Part shown: in pieces, positions 15,230-24,259 of the stretch
Layout of the letters: each line of letters opens with the position of its first letter
How positions within the stretch are numbered: the stretch's first letter is position 1
Notes under the pieces: generated by a model
What the model was told of the DNA's origin: nothing
The model's input: the letters and a program-made list of their open reading frames with translations, nothing else
Database searches by the model: none
Made by a program: the position numbers and the translations under genes
Assembly (NCBI GenBank): GCA_913019905.1
Contig: CAJVZD010000037.1
Coordinates: forward strand, 1-45,308
From: an uncultured Cellvibrionales bacterium
Lineage (GTDB): Bacteria > Pseudomonadota > Gammaproteobacteria > Pseudomonadales > Dasaniaceae
Length of the DNA: 45,308 nucleotides
Direction of reading: 5' to 3'

Positions 15230-18208
15230 TTATATTTTGTGGCTTAACTTCACGTAGACGTATCGGCCTTTTAACTCATGCGTGCGAGCGTCAATATTGT
15301 TATTGAAAGCGGAGGCTATTTGTGGCGGATCTCGGTCGAGAAGATTGTCCATGCCGGCTAAGATTTTTAGCCCTTTACCTATCTTAAAGTTGTACCCCAG
15401 CTGAATGTCGTGCGTAGTCCACGAGTTAATTCTGCGCTGACGATCAGTCGTTGGAACCGTTTCTGTTAAGGAACTAACAAAATGGACGGTATAACCCCCT
15501 TGCCAGCCGCCTTGATTCCATAACAGTCCAATATTTGTTTTCCATTCAGGAATGGCACCCAAGCCATCCGATGCATCATCGACAAAAGTTCCAGCGATGT
15601 CGGTCATTACGGAGTCTTTATGCCCCTGGACTTTGTATTCAATAAAGTGAGAGCCATTGAGAGCAAATGTGAAGCGCCCGAACTGACGAGACTTGTAGTG
15701 GTAGCGGGCGCTGAGATCGACCCCAGAAATTTCTCTCTTACCGGTATTGATATTTTGTGCAATGATTTGTTGAATTTCGTTGTTGGCGTCGCGTATGACG
15801 ACGTCGGTCAATAACCCGGTAGCGGTATTGATGTTAATTAAGTTTTGCGCGTTGGCATCAATGACGTTGTCTTGCCTGATCTTAAAATAGTCAACTGAGG
15901 TGGTTAATCCTTCGAGCAAGCTGGGAGTCCATACCATCCCGAAGGTATTGTTGAGTGATTTTTCCGGCTCCAAATCATCATTACCTCTGAGGACAGTCAA
16001 ATATTGTACTCGAGTCGGGTCCGTTTGTTGGGTACAGCCAGGCAGAATGCCAGTATTTGCTGGGTCAGAACAGGGGTCGATCAGAAAATCCTGGCTTTCG
16101 GAGGAAACCCGATACAATTCATTCAGTGATGGCGCTCGAAAGCCGTTGGTATAGGTTGCGCGAAAAAGAAGATCATCAGTCGCGCGTAACATAAGGCCAA
16201 CTTTTGGATTTGCGGTGCTTCCAAAATCACTGTATCGAGAGTAGCGCGACGACAATTCCAATATTAGGCTATTGATACCCCATCGGTGGTTAAGTAGCGG
16301 AAAATTCGTCTCAATATAGGCCTCTGCGACGTTTCTGTCTCCGCCGGCAGCGCCAAAATTGGCACCGCCAATCGTTATGCCGCGAGCGATGGATTGGTCG
16401 GGTCTTTTACTCGTGGATTCTTCTCGGTATTCCATGCCGATGGCGGCTTCTATGGTTCCTCCGGAAAACTTCAGCATGGGCCCCGCGGCGTGAGCAGACC
16501 ACGTGCTCAGCTTGCTATAGCCTTTTACCTTGCTATCAATTTCAATAAAATTCAATTGCTCTTGATCGATGCTGCCCGGCGGGCCAAAAAGATTAAGGGC
16601 TACGCAAGCACCGAAGCAGTCTTGCTCTGGACCTAAGGCCCTTTGTACTTTTTGAGTGTCTATTAGGTGGAGCAATCTTTCTTCTGCGTCGTGTTTACTC
16701 CAGGCATAGGATATTTCCCAATTCCATTGATTCACAATTCCAGCGAGACCGGTTGTAACTCGTTGAGCCGTTGCGTTGTTCTGCTGTTCCCTGGGCTTCA
16801 GTTCAATGATTCGCCGGCGTACGTCGCTTAAATCGACATCGTAGATGTTATAGATATTTTCTGCGGACACGGTGATGGGGGTATTTTCAAAAGCCGTGAA
16901 GATGGGTGTTGATGCTAAGGTCGATTTGGTGAAATTTGTGTCGTAGCTGCTTTCCAGAAAAAAGCCTACGTTATTATCAAAATCGAACTGAAAGTTGGCC
17001 TGTACATTTTTATGTTCGTGGGGAAGCAACGCGGTGGTGACTTCGGCAAAATTATAGAGGTCTTCATCGGATGCTGGTCGGTAGTCGGCTGGACTAGCGC
17101 CTGCTAAATAATTGCTGTTGCCGTCCTGCCTAAGGATCACGGTGCTATCATCGGGTAAGCTTATTCGCGCGGCTGGCGTGGCGCTGGATCGGTTATCAGC
17201 GCCGCCCCAGTTTCTGCCGTCGGCGTCAATCGTTATACTTCGGTCGCGGCTGTTTATACTTCCCTGCTTATAAATGGTGGCGGCGATCGATGCGTAGCCA
17301 CGTTCAAAAATTTTACCCCACTGGATACTGGTATTTTTCGTTTCCATGTCACCCTGACTGGTTTCACCATAGGAAGTGTCAAGCTGGAATCCAGTGAAAT
17401 CATTTTTCAGAATAATATTGACGACACCTGCAATAGCATCGGCACCATAGATAGCCGAGGCACCGTCCTTGAGAATTTCGACTCGCTCGATGGTGGTTGG
17501 CGAAATGGTGTTTAAGTCGATGGCATCTCCTTCAAGGCCGTCCGGTGCGACACGCCGGCCATTGATTAACACCAGAGTATTGCTTGCTGGGAGACCCCGC
17601 AAGGTAACAGTTGCCGTCCCATTACCACCGTTCGTTACGGCTGTGCTGGTAGGGCTACCAGAAACGGCGGGCAAAAATTTCAGTTTCTCGACGACTGTTG
17701 CGCTGCCGCGCAGCTCCAGCTCCGGCCCTTCGAGAATATCGATCGGCGTGGAACTGACATAGTCCGAGCGTTTGATGCGTGAGCCGGTTACCATTTGTCC
17801 GTAAATGCGAACGTGTTCGAGCCCGGATGGATAGTGAGAATCGGCGCCATGACTCTCGTTTTCTGGGGGTAGTGGTGTGCTGGAAACTGTAATGAAACGA
17901 TCGTCGACCAAGCGGTAAAATAAGCCAGAGTTCTCCAGTAAAATTTTCAGAGCACCATCTAAGGTGAGCAGCCGATTCAGGGATGGAGCGATCTGATGTT
18001 TAATGATCCCCGAAGAAAAAATGATCGGAATACCCGCTTGTTTACTGAACATGATCAGTGCTGCGTCAAGATTTTGTTCAGGCAGCGTGAATTCTATCAA
18101 CTCTTCCTTTGACGCGAGGTCGGATTCGACTGTATTCGCCCACAGCGGGGAGCAAAACAGTGAATAGACAAGAATATGCTGAATAGTATTGCGTAGAATA
18201 ACATTCAC
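15230..18208 (-). CDS. TonB-dependent transducer/receptor with STN signalling domain (FecA-type)
   Basis: This 992-residue outer-membrane receptor both imports a ligand and signals its presence. After a signal peptide (cut near 25) comes an STN domain (about 36-108: LPEQNLDAALIMFSKQAGI, SGLFYRLVDDRFITV). The plug follows with MVTGSRIKRSD, TLVLINGRR and GASAIYGADAIAGVVNII, and then a barrel with the NDDLEPEKSLNNTFG motif. STN domains contact a FecR-type anti-sigma factor; the matching FecR and ECF sigma genes lie immediately upstream on the same strand. The fecR-receptor gap is 209 bases and contains the two-part motif shared with the fecR upstream region. The ligand is unknown. Nothing nearby encodes siderophore synthesis or FecBCDE-like iron transport, so a carbohydrate, peptide or other ligand is as likely as iron. 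Confidence 0.93.
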   Translation of the reverse strand: MNVILRNTIQHILVYSLFCSPLWANTVESDLASKEELIEFTLPEQNLDAALIMFSKQAGIPIIFSSGIIKHQIAPSLNRLLTLDGALKILLENSGLFYRLVDDRFITVSSTPLPPENESHGADSHYPSGLEHVRIYGQMVTGSRIKRSDYVSSTPIDILEGPELELRGSATVVEKLKFLPAVSGSPTSTAVTNGGNGTATVTLRGLPASNTLVLINGRRVAPDGLEGDAIDLNTISPTTIERVEILKDGASAIYGADAIAGVVNIILKNDFTGFQLDTSYGETSQGDMETKNTSIQWGKIFERGYASIAATIYKQGSINSRDRSITIDADGRNWGGADNRSSATPAARISLPDDSTVILRQDGNSNYLAGASPADYRPASDEDLYNFAEVTTALLPHEHKNVQANFQFDFDNNVGFFLESSYDTNFTKSTLASTPIFTAFENTPITVSAENIYNIYDVDLSDVRRRIIELKPREQQNNATAQRVTTGLAGIVNQWNWEISYAWSKHDAEERLLHLIDTQKVQRALGPEQDCFGACVALNLFGPPGSIDQEQLNFIEIDSKVKGYSKLSTWSAHAAGPMLKFSGGTIEAAIGMEYREESTSKRPDQSIARGITIGGANFGAAGGDRNVAEAYIETNFPLLNHRWGINSLILELSSRYSRYSDFGSTANPKVGLMLRATDDLLFRATYTNGFRAPSLNELYRVSSESQDFLIDPCSDPANTGILPGCTQQTDPTRVQYLTVLRGNDDLEPEKSLNNTFGMVWTPSLLEGLTTSVDYFKIRQDNVIDANAQNLININTATGLLTDVVIRDANNEIQQIIAQNINTGKREISGVDLSARYHYKSRQFGRFTFALNGSHFIEYKVQGHKDSVMTDIAGTFVDDASDGLGAIPEWKTNIGLLWNQGGWQGGYTVHFVSSLTETVPTTDRQRRINSWTTHDIQLGYNFKIGKGLKILAGMDNLLDRDPPQIASAFNNNIDARTHELKGRYVYVKLSHKI

Positions 18209-18359
18209 CGGTTGTAGCTGGCCGCTCCAGTATCGCAGGAGTTCTTGGAGGATATAATTGTCTGTATATCTTTCAATTTACAGGCTCATACAGATTATAG
18301 ATGAATTTTTAGCACGTTTACGCGACGCACAGCTTGAAGCGCGTACTATCGAGACACGT

Positions 18360-18379
18360 TATAACGTATTGGGAGAACG
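18360..18379 (-). promoter_or_regulatory. Promoter/operator motif upstream of the STN receptor
   Basis: Read on the minus strand, CGTTC, five bases, ATACGTTATA. The same two-part element with identical spacing lies before fecR (19568-19587). It overlaps a sigma-70-like pair, TTGAAT then 17 bases then TATAAC, and a 12-bp palindrome ACGTTATAACGT. It could be the target of the FecI-type sigma encoded here or of a shared regulator. Confidence 0.5.
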
Positions 18380-18417
18380 GATTCAACCGTTGAGAATGAG
18401 CCCTTGACTAGTAAAAC

Positions 18418-19491
18418 TTAGCCTGCGGGAATGGGAATAAGCCGGACTGTACCATCTTCTGAGGTTTCCGAGCTCAGAGAAAGACTTCGTTTTAGAGCTT
18501 TTAACAGTAACGCGCGGTCTTCGAGACCAAAGCGCCCAGTGACTCTTATGCTTTGTAATTCGGGTGATCCCAAACCAATGGGTCTATTTGAATAACGATT
18601 AATTTCGTCTAAAACGTCGCTTAGTCGTGTGTTGCTGAAAATCAGCTCGCCACGACGCCACGAGGCAATTCGATTAATGTCTATCTTATCTGGCGCCATC
18701 AACCCGCCAGTGTCTTGCAATACAATACTCTCACCCATTTTCAGCGTCTGCGAATTTTCTGCACTTCGGTTAGACATTATATCTGTTACTTTAACGATTC
18801 CTTCAGTTACCGCGACGGCACTTGAGCCCAAGCTACAGTGCACGTTGAATGCGGTTCCTATAGCCTGAACTTCACTGGAGCAGCTTTCTACGATAAAGGG
18901 CCGGTTCGAATCTTTTGCAACTTCAAAGAATGCCTCGCCATGTTCGAGCGTAATACGACGTTGTTTGTCGCTAAGAAGGACTTCGAGTCGCGTATTAGTA
19001 TTGAGAGTTATCGTCGAGCCATCAGCGAGATCTATTGATTCTAATTCGCCTATTGCGGTACTAAATCGTTGCGGTTCCGAGTTATTAAGTAGATTAGGCA
19101 TTAAGGCAATCGCGAAAACTACCGATGCAGCTAGAGCCAACCCTTTCGGCCATGAACTCAATCCGCGAATAGTTTCGCCAAAAAGGTTGACCACATTGCT
19201 GGAGCTAGACAGGGCAGTGTCGTCGATAGTCTTACCGTTGACAGCGCCATTTACTGGCGAAGAATCTACTGACTCGGCATTTAGAGGTAAATGTTTAACA
19301 ACGCCAAGATCCAACCATAAATCCGCAATTTCATCGTAGGCCAGTTTGTGACTTTCACTTTCCGCTAGCCATAGCGCAAAGGCCTGCAAGTCAGACTCAC
19401 CGAGCTGATCTGAAGACAGGCGCGCTACCCACCACGATGCTTTATCAAGCAACGAATCGGATAGTGCAGATGTTTGTGTAAGGGATGTCAC
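18418..19491 (-). CDS. fecR: FecR-type anti-sigma factor / sigma regulator
   Basis: This 357-residue inner-membrane protein links receptor occupancy to the ECF sigma factor. The N-terminal cytoplasmic domain is DUF4880-like (WWVARLSSDQLGESDLQAFA, then HKLAYDEIADLW). A membrane segment follows at about 115-132 (LALAASVVFAIALMPNL). The periplasmic FecR domain then has GELESIDLADGSTITLNTNT, HGEAFFEVAKDSNRPFIVE and an AIGTAFNVH stretch, ending with a region that contacts the receptor's STN domain (RSLSLSSE near the end). It lies between the sigma gene (251 bases upstream) and the receptor (209 bases downstream). The gaps are long enough for separate promoters, and the shared two-part motif lies 77 bases before this gene. 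Confidence 0.9.
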   Translation of the reverse strand: MTSLTQTSALSDSLLDKASWWVARLSSDQLGESDLQAFALWLAESESHKLAYDEIADLWLDLGVVKHLPLNAESVDSSPVNGAVNGKTIDDTALSSSSNVVNLFGETIRGLSSWPKGLALAASVVFAIALMPNLLNNSEPQRFSTAIGELESIDLADGSTITLNTNTRLEVLLSDKQRRITLEHGEAFFEVAKDSNRPFIVESCSSEVQAIGTAFNVHCSLGSSAVAVTEGIVKVTDIMSNRSAENSQTLKMGESIVLQDTGGLMAPDKIDINRIASWRRGELIFSNTRLSDVLDEINRYSNRPIGLGSPELQSIRVTGRFGLEDRALLLKALKRSLSLSSETSEDGTVRLIPIPAG

Positions 19492-19567
19492 GGTTTAGCT
19501 CAGCTTTGCTCTAGGTTAGTTAATGAAACGTCCTGTAACGACAACAAAAATAATAATCCATACACTC

Positions 19568-19587
19568 TATAACGTATGAAAGGAACG
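19568..19587 (-). promoter_or_regulatory. Promoter/operator motif upstream of fecR
   Basis: Read on the minus strand, CGTTC, five bases, ATACGTTATA, the same element as at 18360-18379. Here CGTTC is part of a 10-bp palindrome GGAACGTTCC (19581-19590 region). GGAAC resembles the -35 of ECF sigma promoters, but only 12 bases separate it from CGTTATA, fewer than usual. Confidence 0.5.
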
Positions 19588-19742
19588 TTCCCTCAATTTT
19601 TTTTGAATAAAAATTAATCTGTATAATAACAGGTCTGAGATGCTAGGTAACGGTATTATTGTCGAGCATGACACATTCTTAACGACCAATGATTAATGTA
19701 TCGTTACTCTGTTACGATCCCATTGCGGTAGCATTAGTCTAT

Positions 19743-20258
19743 TTAATCCGATTGACTTTCGGACCGCGCTTTTCGACATTCTTTTAATGCCTGCAAAATA
19801 TACTTTTCGACACTGCTGACAGAAATGCTCATTTCTTCGGCAATCGCGCTATAGCTCAGCCCAGTCTTACGATGTAATAAAAAGGCTTGTCTGCATTTAA
19901 ATGGCAAACCCTCTATAGTTTGATATATATGCTGTAGCTGTTCCTCCGCGTTTAAGATTCGGTCGGGTGAACTGCTGTCTTGCTTTGCTTCTTTTTGGAC
20001 CTCAAATTCAACGTATTTCTCATGTAATATTGTTCTTCGCAATTTGTCGATAGCCATATTGGATGCCGTCTGAAACATAAAAGCTCTGGCGTTGGTTAAT
20101 TTTCCAAGGTCTTCGAGTTTATGTAAACGCAAGTAGGTCTCCTGGGCGACATCGGCAGCCTCCTCGGGACTGCGAAGCTTTCTGGCAAGAAAGCGCTGTA
20201 ATGCGGGACCATGTTGAGAGACAAGCTCTTCCAAAAAGCTGTGTTTGTTTTCAGTCAT
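19743..20258 (-). CDS. fecI: FecI-type ECF RNA polymerase sigma factor
   Basis: This 171-residue ECF sigma factor has only regions 2 and 4. Region 2 covers about 10-75 (HGPALQRFLARKLRSPEEAADVAQET, then AFMFQTASNMAIDKLRR). Region 4 covers about 108-165 with the helix-turn-helix in LSYSAIAEEMSISVSSVEKYI. It is the first gene of the sigma/anti-sigma/receptor set and would transcribe the receptor gene when ligand binding releases it from FecR. The motif seen before fecR and the receptor is not obvious before this gene, which is typical where the sigma gene itself answers to another regulator. A clear ribosome site before the ATG is missing. Confidence 0.92.
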   Translation of the reverse strand: MTENKHSFLEELVSQHGPALQRFLARKLRSPEEAADVAQETYLRLHKLEDLGKLTNARAFMFQTASNMAIDKLRRTILHEKYVEFEVQKEAKQDSSSPDRILNAEEQLQHIYQTIEGLPFKCRQAFLLHRKTGLSYSAIAEEMSISVSSVEKYILQALKECRKARSESQSD

Positions 20259-20781
20259 TGGAGGCTTTTACATTACGTGATCTATATCTAAACATTTGGT
20301 CTGCTCAGTATTATAAAAACTGCGGATGAATGATCGCAGAAGTCGTCATAACAACGTCAATGAATAGCTTTATCTACCCTGACAAGTAAGTATGGAGTTA
20401 TTACCAGTTTTTCTTGTAGCGCTTTCGGTCACTTGCTTTCTTGTAACCCCATCAATAATAGGGCTGCTTGGCCGTAAGTGCTTAATATTAATGCGAATGA
20501 TACATCGCGCAGCGTGGGTTGTAACCTATCGCATCGCTGTGTCATTTCATCGCAAGTTGCTGGCGTTATGCTAACACAAAATGTATGCCCTTGTTGAAAG
20601 CATATTTGCGCAAGCCCAGTGATATTCCTTTTAGAAGTTGCTGGTGTTAATTGTGTAAAATTTGAGCTTCCACTGGCGAGAATGCTGTACTATTTTTTAT
20701 GACAGTTGTTAAACTGTTGAGAATAGTTGAGGGGCACCGTCTTTAATCCGTCCTACTGTAGATGTACCCGGGAGAAAACCA
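20259..20781. other. 523-bp divergent intergenic region (fecI / oppA)
   Basis: No convincing gene is present. It holds an imperfect direct repeat: AAGTTGCTGGCGTTA at 20554-20568 and AAGTTGCTGGTGTTA at 20635-20649, 14 of 15 identical and 81 bases apart. The first copy overlaps an inverted GTTATGCTAAC. These may be regulatory sites for the peptide transporter operon. Confidence 0.45.
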
Positions 20782-22428
20782 TTGAAAATAACAAAAATAG
20801 TACCGCGGCTGATTTGGTCGGCGCTTATTGTAAGCATACTTGGCGCGTGTGGAGGCGGTGAAAATAATGTCACCATTGGTAATCGCGAGAGTGTTTTACA
20901 TTGGGGCAATGGTGACGAGCCGCAGGAGCTAGATCCACATATCATTACCGGTGTGCCAGAGCACCATTTAATGATCGCTCTTTTGGAAGGGTTGGTGTTG
21001 AAGGATCCGACGACTCTTGAACCTATTCCCGGTGTTGCGGAATCCTGGACAATTAGTGAAGACGGTACCGTTTACACGTTTAAAATTCGGGACAACGCAA
21101 AATGGTCAAATGGCGACCCCCTCACAGCGGAAGACTTCAGGTGGTCATGGGAAAGATCATTGCTGCCGGCCTTGGGTAATCAGTATTCCTACATGGCTTT
21201 TCCCATCAAAAATGCCCAGGCTTTTTCAACCGGAGAGCTGACTGATTTTTCACAAGTTGGCGTCAAGGTGTTGGATAAGTTAACGTTGGAAGTGACTTTG
21301 AACAATCCAACTCCTTACTTTTTACAATTGTTAGATCATTATTCGATGTTTCCCGTACATCGGGCTACCATCGAAAAACACGGCGAACCCGGCGAGCGCG
21401 GCACGCGTTGGACTCGCGTTGGCAGCTTTGTGGGTAATGGTCCATTTATATTAAAACAATGGGATCTAAATAAAGTACTGATCGTGGAAAAAAGTCCAAC
21501 CTATTGGGATCGAGATACAGTAAAGCTAAATGGCATACATTTTCATCCGACCCAGAACATTACCACTGAAGAGCGTATGTTCCGGGCAGGACAATTGCAT
21601 TATACGAACGTCGTCCCTCCGGAAAAAATACTAAACTACCGGGAAAACAACCCTGAATCGCTGCATGTGTCGCCCTATTTGGGGACTTACTTTTACCGGA
21701 TTAATACTCGCGTAAAACATTTAAGCGACGCCCGTGTCCGCAAGGCCCTTGCTCTTTCGATCGACCGTAAGAGTCTTGTAAAAAATGTCACCAAAGCTGG
21801 AGAAATTCCAGCCTATACCTTTACGCCACCTAATACCCTTGGTTATACCGCCAACTTGTCTGAAAGTTTTAACCCTGAAAAGGCGCGAGCTTTGCTCGCA
21901 GAAGCCGGATACCCTGGGGGACAGGGGTTTCCAGCAACAGAAATTCTCTACAATACGCACGAAGGCCATAGAAAGTTAGCAGTAGCCATTCAGCAAATGT
22001 GGAAGAAAGAGCTTAATGTAGAAATAACATTACTGAATCAAGACTGGAAAGTTTATCTCGATACTGAAACGAGTGGAAATTATGAGATCTCTAGAGCGGG
22101 GTGGATAGGGGATTACGTCGACCCAAATACTTTCCTCGATTTGTGGCTGAAAGATGGAGGTAATAACCGTACTGGCTGGAGCAACGAAGAATACGAACGT
22201 TTAGTTTTTCAGGAAGCTCCCCAGGCAAAAACCCAGGAAGCTCGCTATGAGGCTTTTCGAAAAGCCGAACAGATCTTATTGGATGAAATGCCTATTATTC
22301 TAGTCTATACCTACGTTAGCAAACACTTGGTTCACCCCAGCGTTAAAGGTTTACCCGGAAATTTAATGGATTACCCATCTTACAAAAACATGTATCTCAG
22401 CGATGAGTCCCAAAGCGGGCTTCAATAA
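20782..22428 (+). CDS. oppA: Oligopeptide ABC transporter substrate-binding lipoprotein (OppA-like)
   Basis: This 548-residue periplasmic solute-binding protein of SBP family 5 captures peptides for the OppBC pore. The lipoprotein signal ends SILGAC (Cys23), followed by a glycine-rich linker. Family hallmarks are HWGNGDEPQELDPH, the signature GVAESWTISEDGTVYTFKIR-like stretch with NAKWSNGDPLTAEDF, VGNGPFILKQW, VRKALALSIDRKSLV and the C-terminal DEMPIILVYTYV. Length is standard. The start is a TTG at 20782, fixed by the ribosome site GGGAG seven bases upstream; no ATG gives a signal peptide. It is the first gene of an opp operon in which every gene is close or overlapping. The ligand could be oligopeptides or muropeptides; sequence alone does not decide. 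Confidence 0.92.
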   Translation: MKITKIVPRLIWSALIVSILGACGGGENNVTIGNRESVLHWGNGDEPQELDPHIITGVPEHHLMIALLEGLVLKDPTTLEPIPGVAESWTISEDGTVYTFKIRDNAKWSNGDPLTAEDFRWSWERSLLPALGNQYSYMAFPIKNAQAFSTGELTDFSQVGVKVLDKLTLEVTLNNPTPYFLQLLDHYSMFPVHRATIEKHGEPGERGTRWTRVGSFVGNGPFILKQWDLNKVLIVEKSPTYWDRDTVKLNGIHFHPTQNITTEERMFRAGQLHYTNVVPPEKILNYRENNPESLHVSPYLGTYFYRINTRVKHLSDARVRKALALSIDRKSLVKNVTKAGEIPAYTFTPPNTLGYTANLSESFNPEKARALLAEAGYPGGQGFPATEILYNTHEGHRKLAVAIQQMWKKELNVEITLLNQDWKVYLDTETSGNYEISRAGWIGDYVDPNTFLDLWLKDGGNNRTGWSNEEYERLVFQEAPQAKTQEARYEAFRKAEQILLDEMPIILVYTYVSKHLVHPSVKGLPGNLMDYPSYKNMYLSDESQSGLQ

Positions 22429-22437
22429 GAGTCAATT

Positions 22438-23373
22438 ATGCTTCGATTTATTTTAAGTCGCTTATTGCAAGCGGTACCCGTGTTGCTGGTGGTAATCACC
22501 GTAACATTCTTCTTGATACATAGCGTTCCCGGTGGGCCCTTTAGTGCAGATCGTGCGGTAGCACCTGCGGTTATGAAAGCGCTGAACGCCCAGTACAAAC
22601 TCGATTTACCGGTATGGCAGCAATACACCAGTTATGTAGGCGATCTGCTAACCGGAGATCTGGGGCCTTCATTTAAATACCCGGGACGTAGCGTTAACGA
22701 AATGATCTATGCGGGTTTGCCGAATACGGTTGAGCTGGGATTCTATGCAATGTTAGTTGCCGTGTGTATTGGTGTCGTAGCGGGAGTTATTGCCGCCCTT
22801 AAGCCGAATACGAAACAAGACTATATTCCGATGTCTCTCGCAATGATTGGTATTTGTATGCCCTCGTTTTTGCTAGGTCCACTATTGGTATTGGTGTGCG
22901 GGATCTGGATGGATTGGCTTCCGGTGTCGGGTTGGGGTGACATCCCCGGTGACAAAATTTTACCGGCACTCACGCTGGGTTCTGCTTACGCGGCGTATAT
23001 TGCCCGCCTCAGTCGTGGCGGCATGCTTGAAGTCATGTCTCAGGATTACATCCGGACCGCGCGAGCAAAAGGCCTGTCGGAATGGGTTGTGGTTTTGAAA
23101 CACGGCTTACGTGGCGGTCTCATTCCGGTGACGGCCTTTTTGGGTCCTGCTTTTGCCGGCTTATTAAGTGGGTCTTTTGTGGTAGAAACTATTTTCCAGA
23201 TTCCGGGTTTGGGGCGGTTTTATGTGCAGGCCGCCTTTAACCGCGATTACACAATGATTATGGGGACGACTATCTTCTTCTCGACCGCTATTATTTTCTT
23301 CAACTTATTCTCAGACGTTCTTGCCACCTGGCTGGACCCTAAGCTACGCCAGCAATTTCAAGGAGGTAAATAA
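22438..23373 (+). CDS. oppB: Oligopeptide ABC transporter permease (OppB-like)
   Basis: This 311-residue inner-membrane permease has about six transmembrane segments. It starts with the typical MLRFILSRLLQAVPVLLVV helix and has PGGPFSADR just after it. The ATPase-contacting EAA loop reads DYIRTARAKGLSEWVVVLKHG, and the C-terminal signature is SGSFVVETIFQIPGLG. It pairs with OppC to form the pore. The ATG is nine bases after the oppA stop and its own stop overlaps the oppC start, so translation is probably coupled. Confidence 0.93.
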   Translation: MLRFILSRLLQAVPVLLVVITVTFFLIHSVPGGPFSADRAVAPAVMKALNAQYKLDLPVWQQYTSYVGDLLTGDLGPSFKYPGRSVNEMIYAGLPNTVELGFYAMLVAVCIGVVAGVIAALKPNTKQDYIPMSLAMIGICMPSFLLGPLLVLVCGIWMDWLPVSGWGDIPGDKILPALTLGSAYAAYIARLSRGGMLEVMSQDYIRTARAKGLSEWVVVLKHGLRGGLIPVTAFLGPAFAGLLSGSFVVETIFQIPGLGRFYVQAAFNRDYTMIMGTTIFFSTAIIFFNLFSDVLATWLDPKLRQQFQGGK

Positions 23374-24251
23374 TGACTTCTGCAAAGGAATTTGATGACG
23401 AGCAAGGGGTTTCTCTATGGCAAGATGCCTGGGTGCGCCTGCAGCATAATCGTCTGGCTTTACTGGGCATGGGCGTTTTGATTTTTATGATTGTTATCGC
23501 CTTGATAACACCGTGGATCGTTCCCTACAGCTACGAAGAGCAAGACCTTATGTTAGGGGCCGCGCCTCCTTCAATGGCGCATTGGTTGGGCACCGACGTG
23601 CTCGGCCGTGATATGTTGACACGTGTCATGTATGGCGGCCGCGTTTCTCTGATGGTGGGCTTTATTGCCACGGGCGTAGCACTTCTTATCGGTGTTGTTT
23701 ACGGGGCTGTTGCCGGATACGTCGGTGGCCGCGTAGATGCGGCGATGATGCGCCTGGTTGACATACTGTATGCATTACCCTTTATGATTTTTATCATATT
23801 GTTAATGGTCTTGTTTGGCAGAAACATGCTTCTCTTATTTCTAGCGATCGGTGCTGTTGAATGGCTGACGATGGCTCGAATTGTTAGGGGACAGGTATTG
23901 TCCTTACGCCAACAGGAGTTTGTCGAAGCGGCCATTTCGATCGGCCTTTCACCGTGGACTATTATCCGACGACACATTATTCCCAATACTCTGGGCCCGG
24001 TTATCGTGTATACAACGTTGACTATTCCTAGCGTGATGTTGTTGGAAGCTTTTCTAAGCTTTCTGGGCTTGGGGATTCAGCCTCCTCAAAGTTCGTGGGG
24101 TTTATTAATATCCTATGGCGTTGAGACGATGGAGGAATACCCCTGGTTGCTAATTTACCCCGGTTTAACTCTTTCGATTGCACTATTCGCACTAAATTTT
24201 CTGGGTGACGGTTTGCGCGACGCTCTGGATCCAAAAGCATCAAAGGATTAG
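23373..24251 (+). CDS. oppC: Oligopeptide ABC transporter permease (OppC-like)
   Basis: This 292-residue inner-membrane permease is the partner of OppB. It has the OppC-type N-terminus (WQDAWVRLQHNRLALLGM) and the periplasmic HWLGTDVLGRDMLTRVMYG motif. The EAA loop is FVEAAISIGLSPWTIIRRHI and the C-terminus reads NFLGDGLRDALDPK. Its ATG overlaps the oppB stop (TAATG), with AGGAGGT just upstream inside oppB. Confidence 0.94.
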   Translation: MTSAKEFDDEQGVSLWQDAWVRLQHNRLALLGMGVLIFMIVIALITPWIVPYSYEEQDLMLGAAPPSMAHWLGTDVLGRDMLTRVMYGGRVSLMVGFIATGVALLIGVVYGAVAGYVGGRVDAAMMRLVDILYALPFMIFIILLMVLFGRNMLLLFLAIGAVEWLTMARIVRGQVLSLRQQEFVEAAISIGLSPWTIIRRHIIPNTLGPVIVYTTLTIPSVMLLEAFLSFLGLGIQPPQSSWGLLISYGVETMEEYPWLLIYPGLTLSIALFALNFLGDGLRDALDPKASKD

Positions 24252-24259
24252 GAATCGCT

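Noticed and set aside
16394..16636. 80-codon ORF antisense to the STN receptor
   Set aside because: It is a shadow of the receptor reading frame with no ribosome site.
20392..20574. 60-codon ORF in the fecI/oppA gap with a hydrophobic start
   Set aside because: There is no ribosome site and composition is not protein-like after the first helix. It lies in a region with repeats and is more likely non-coding.
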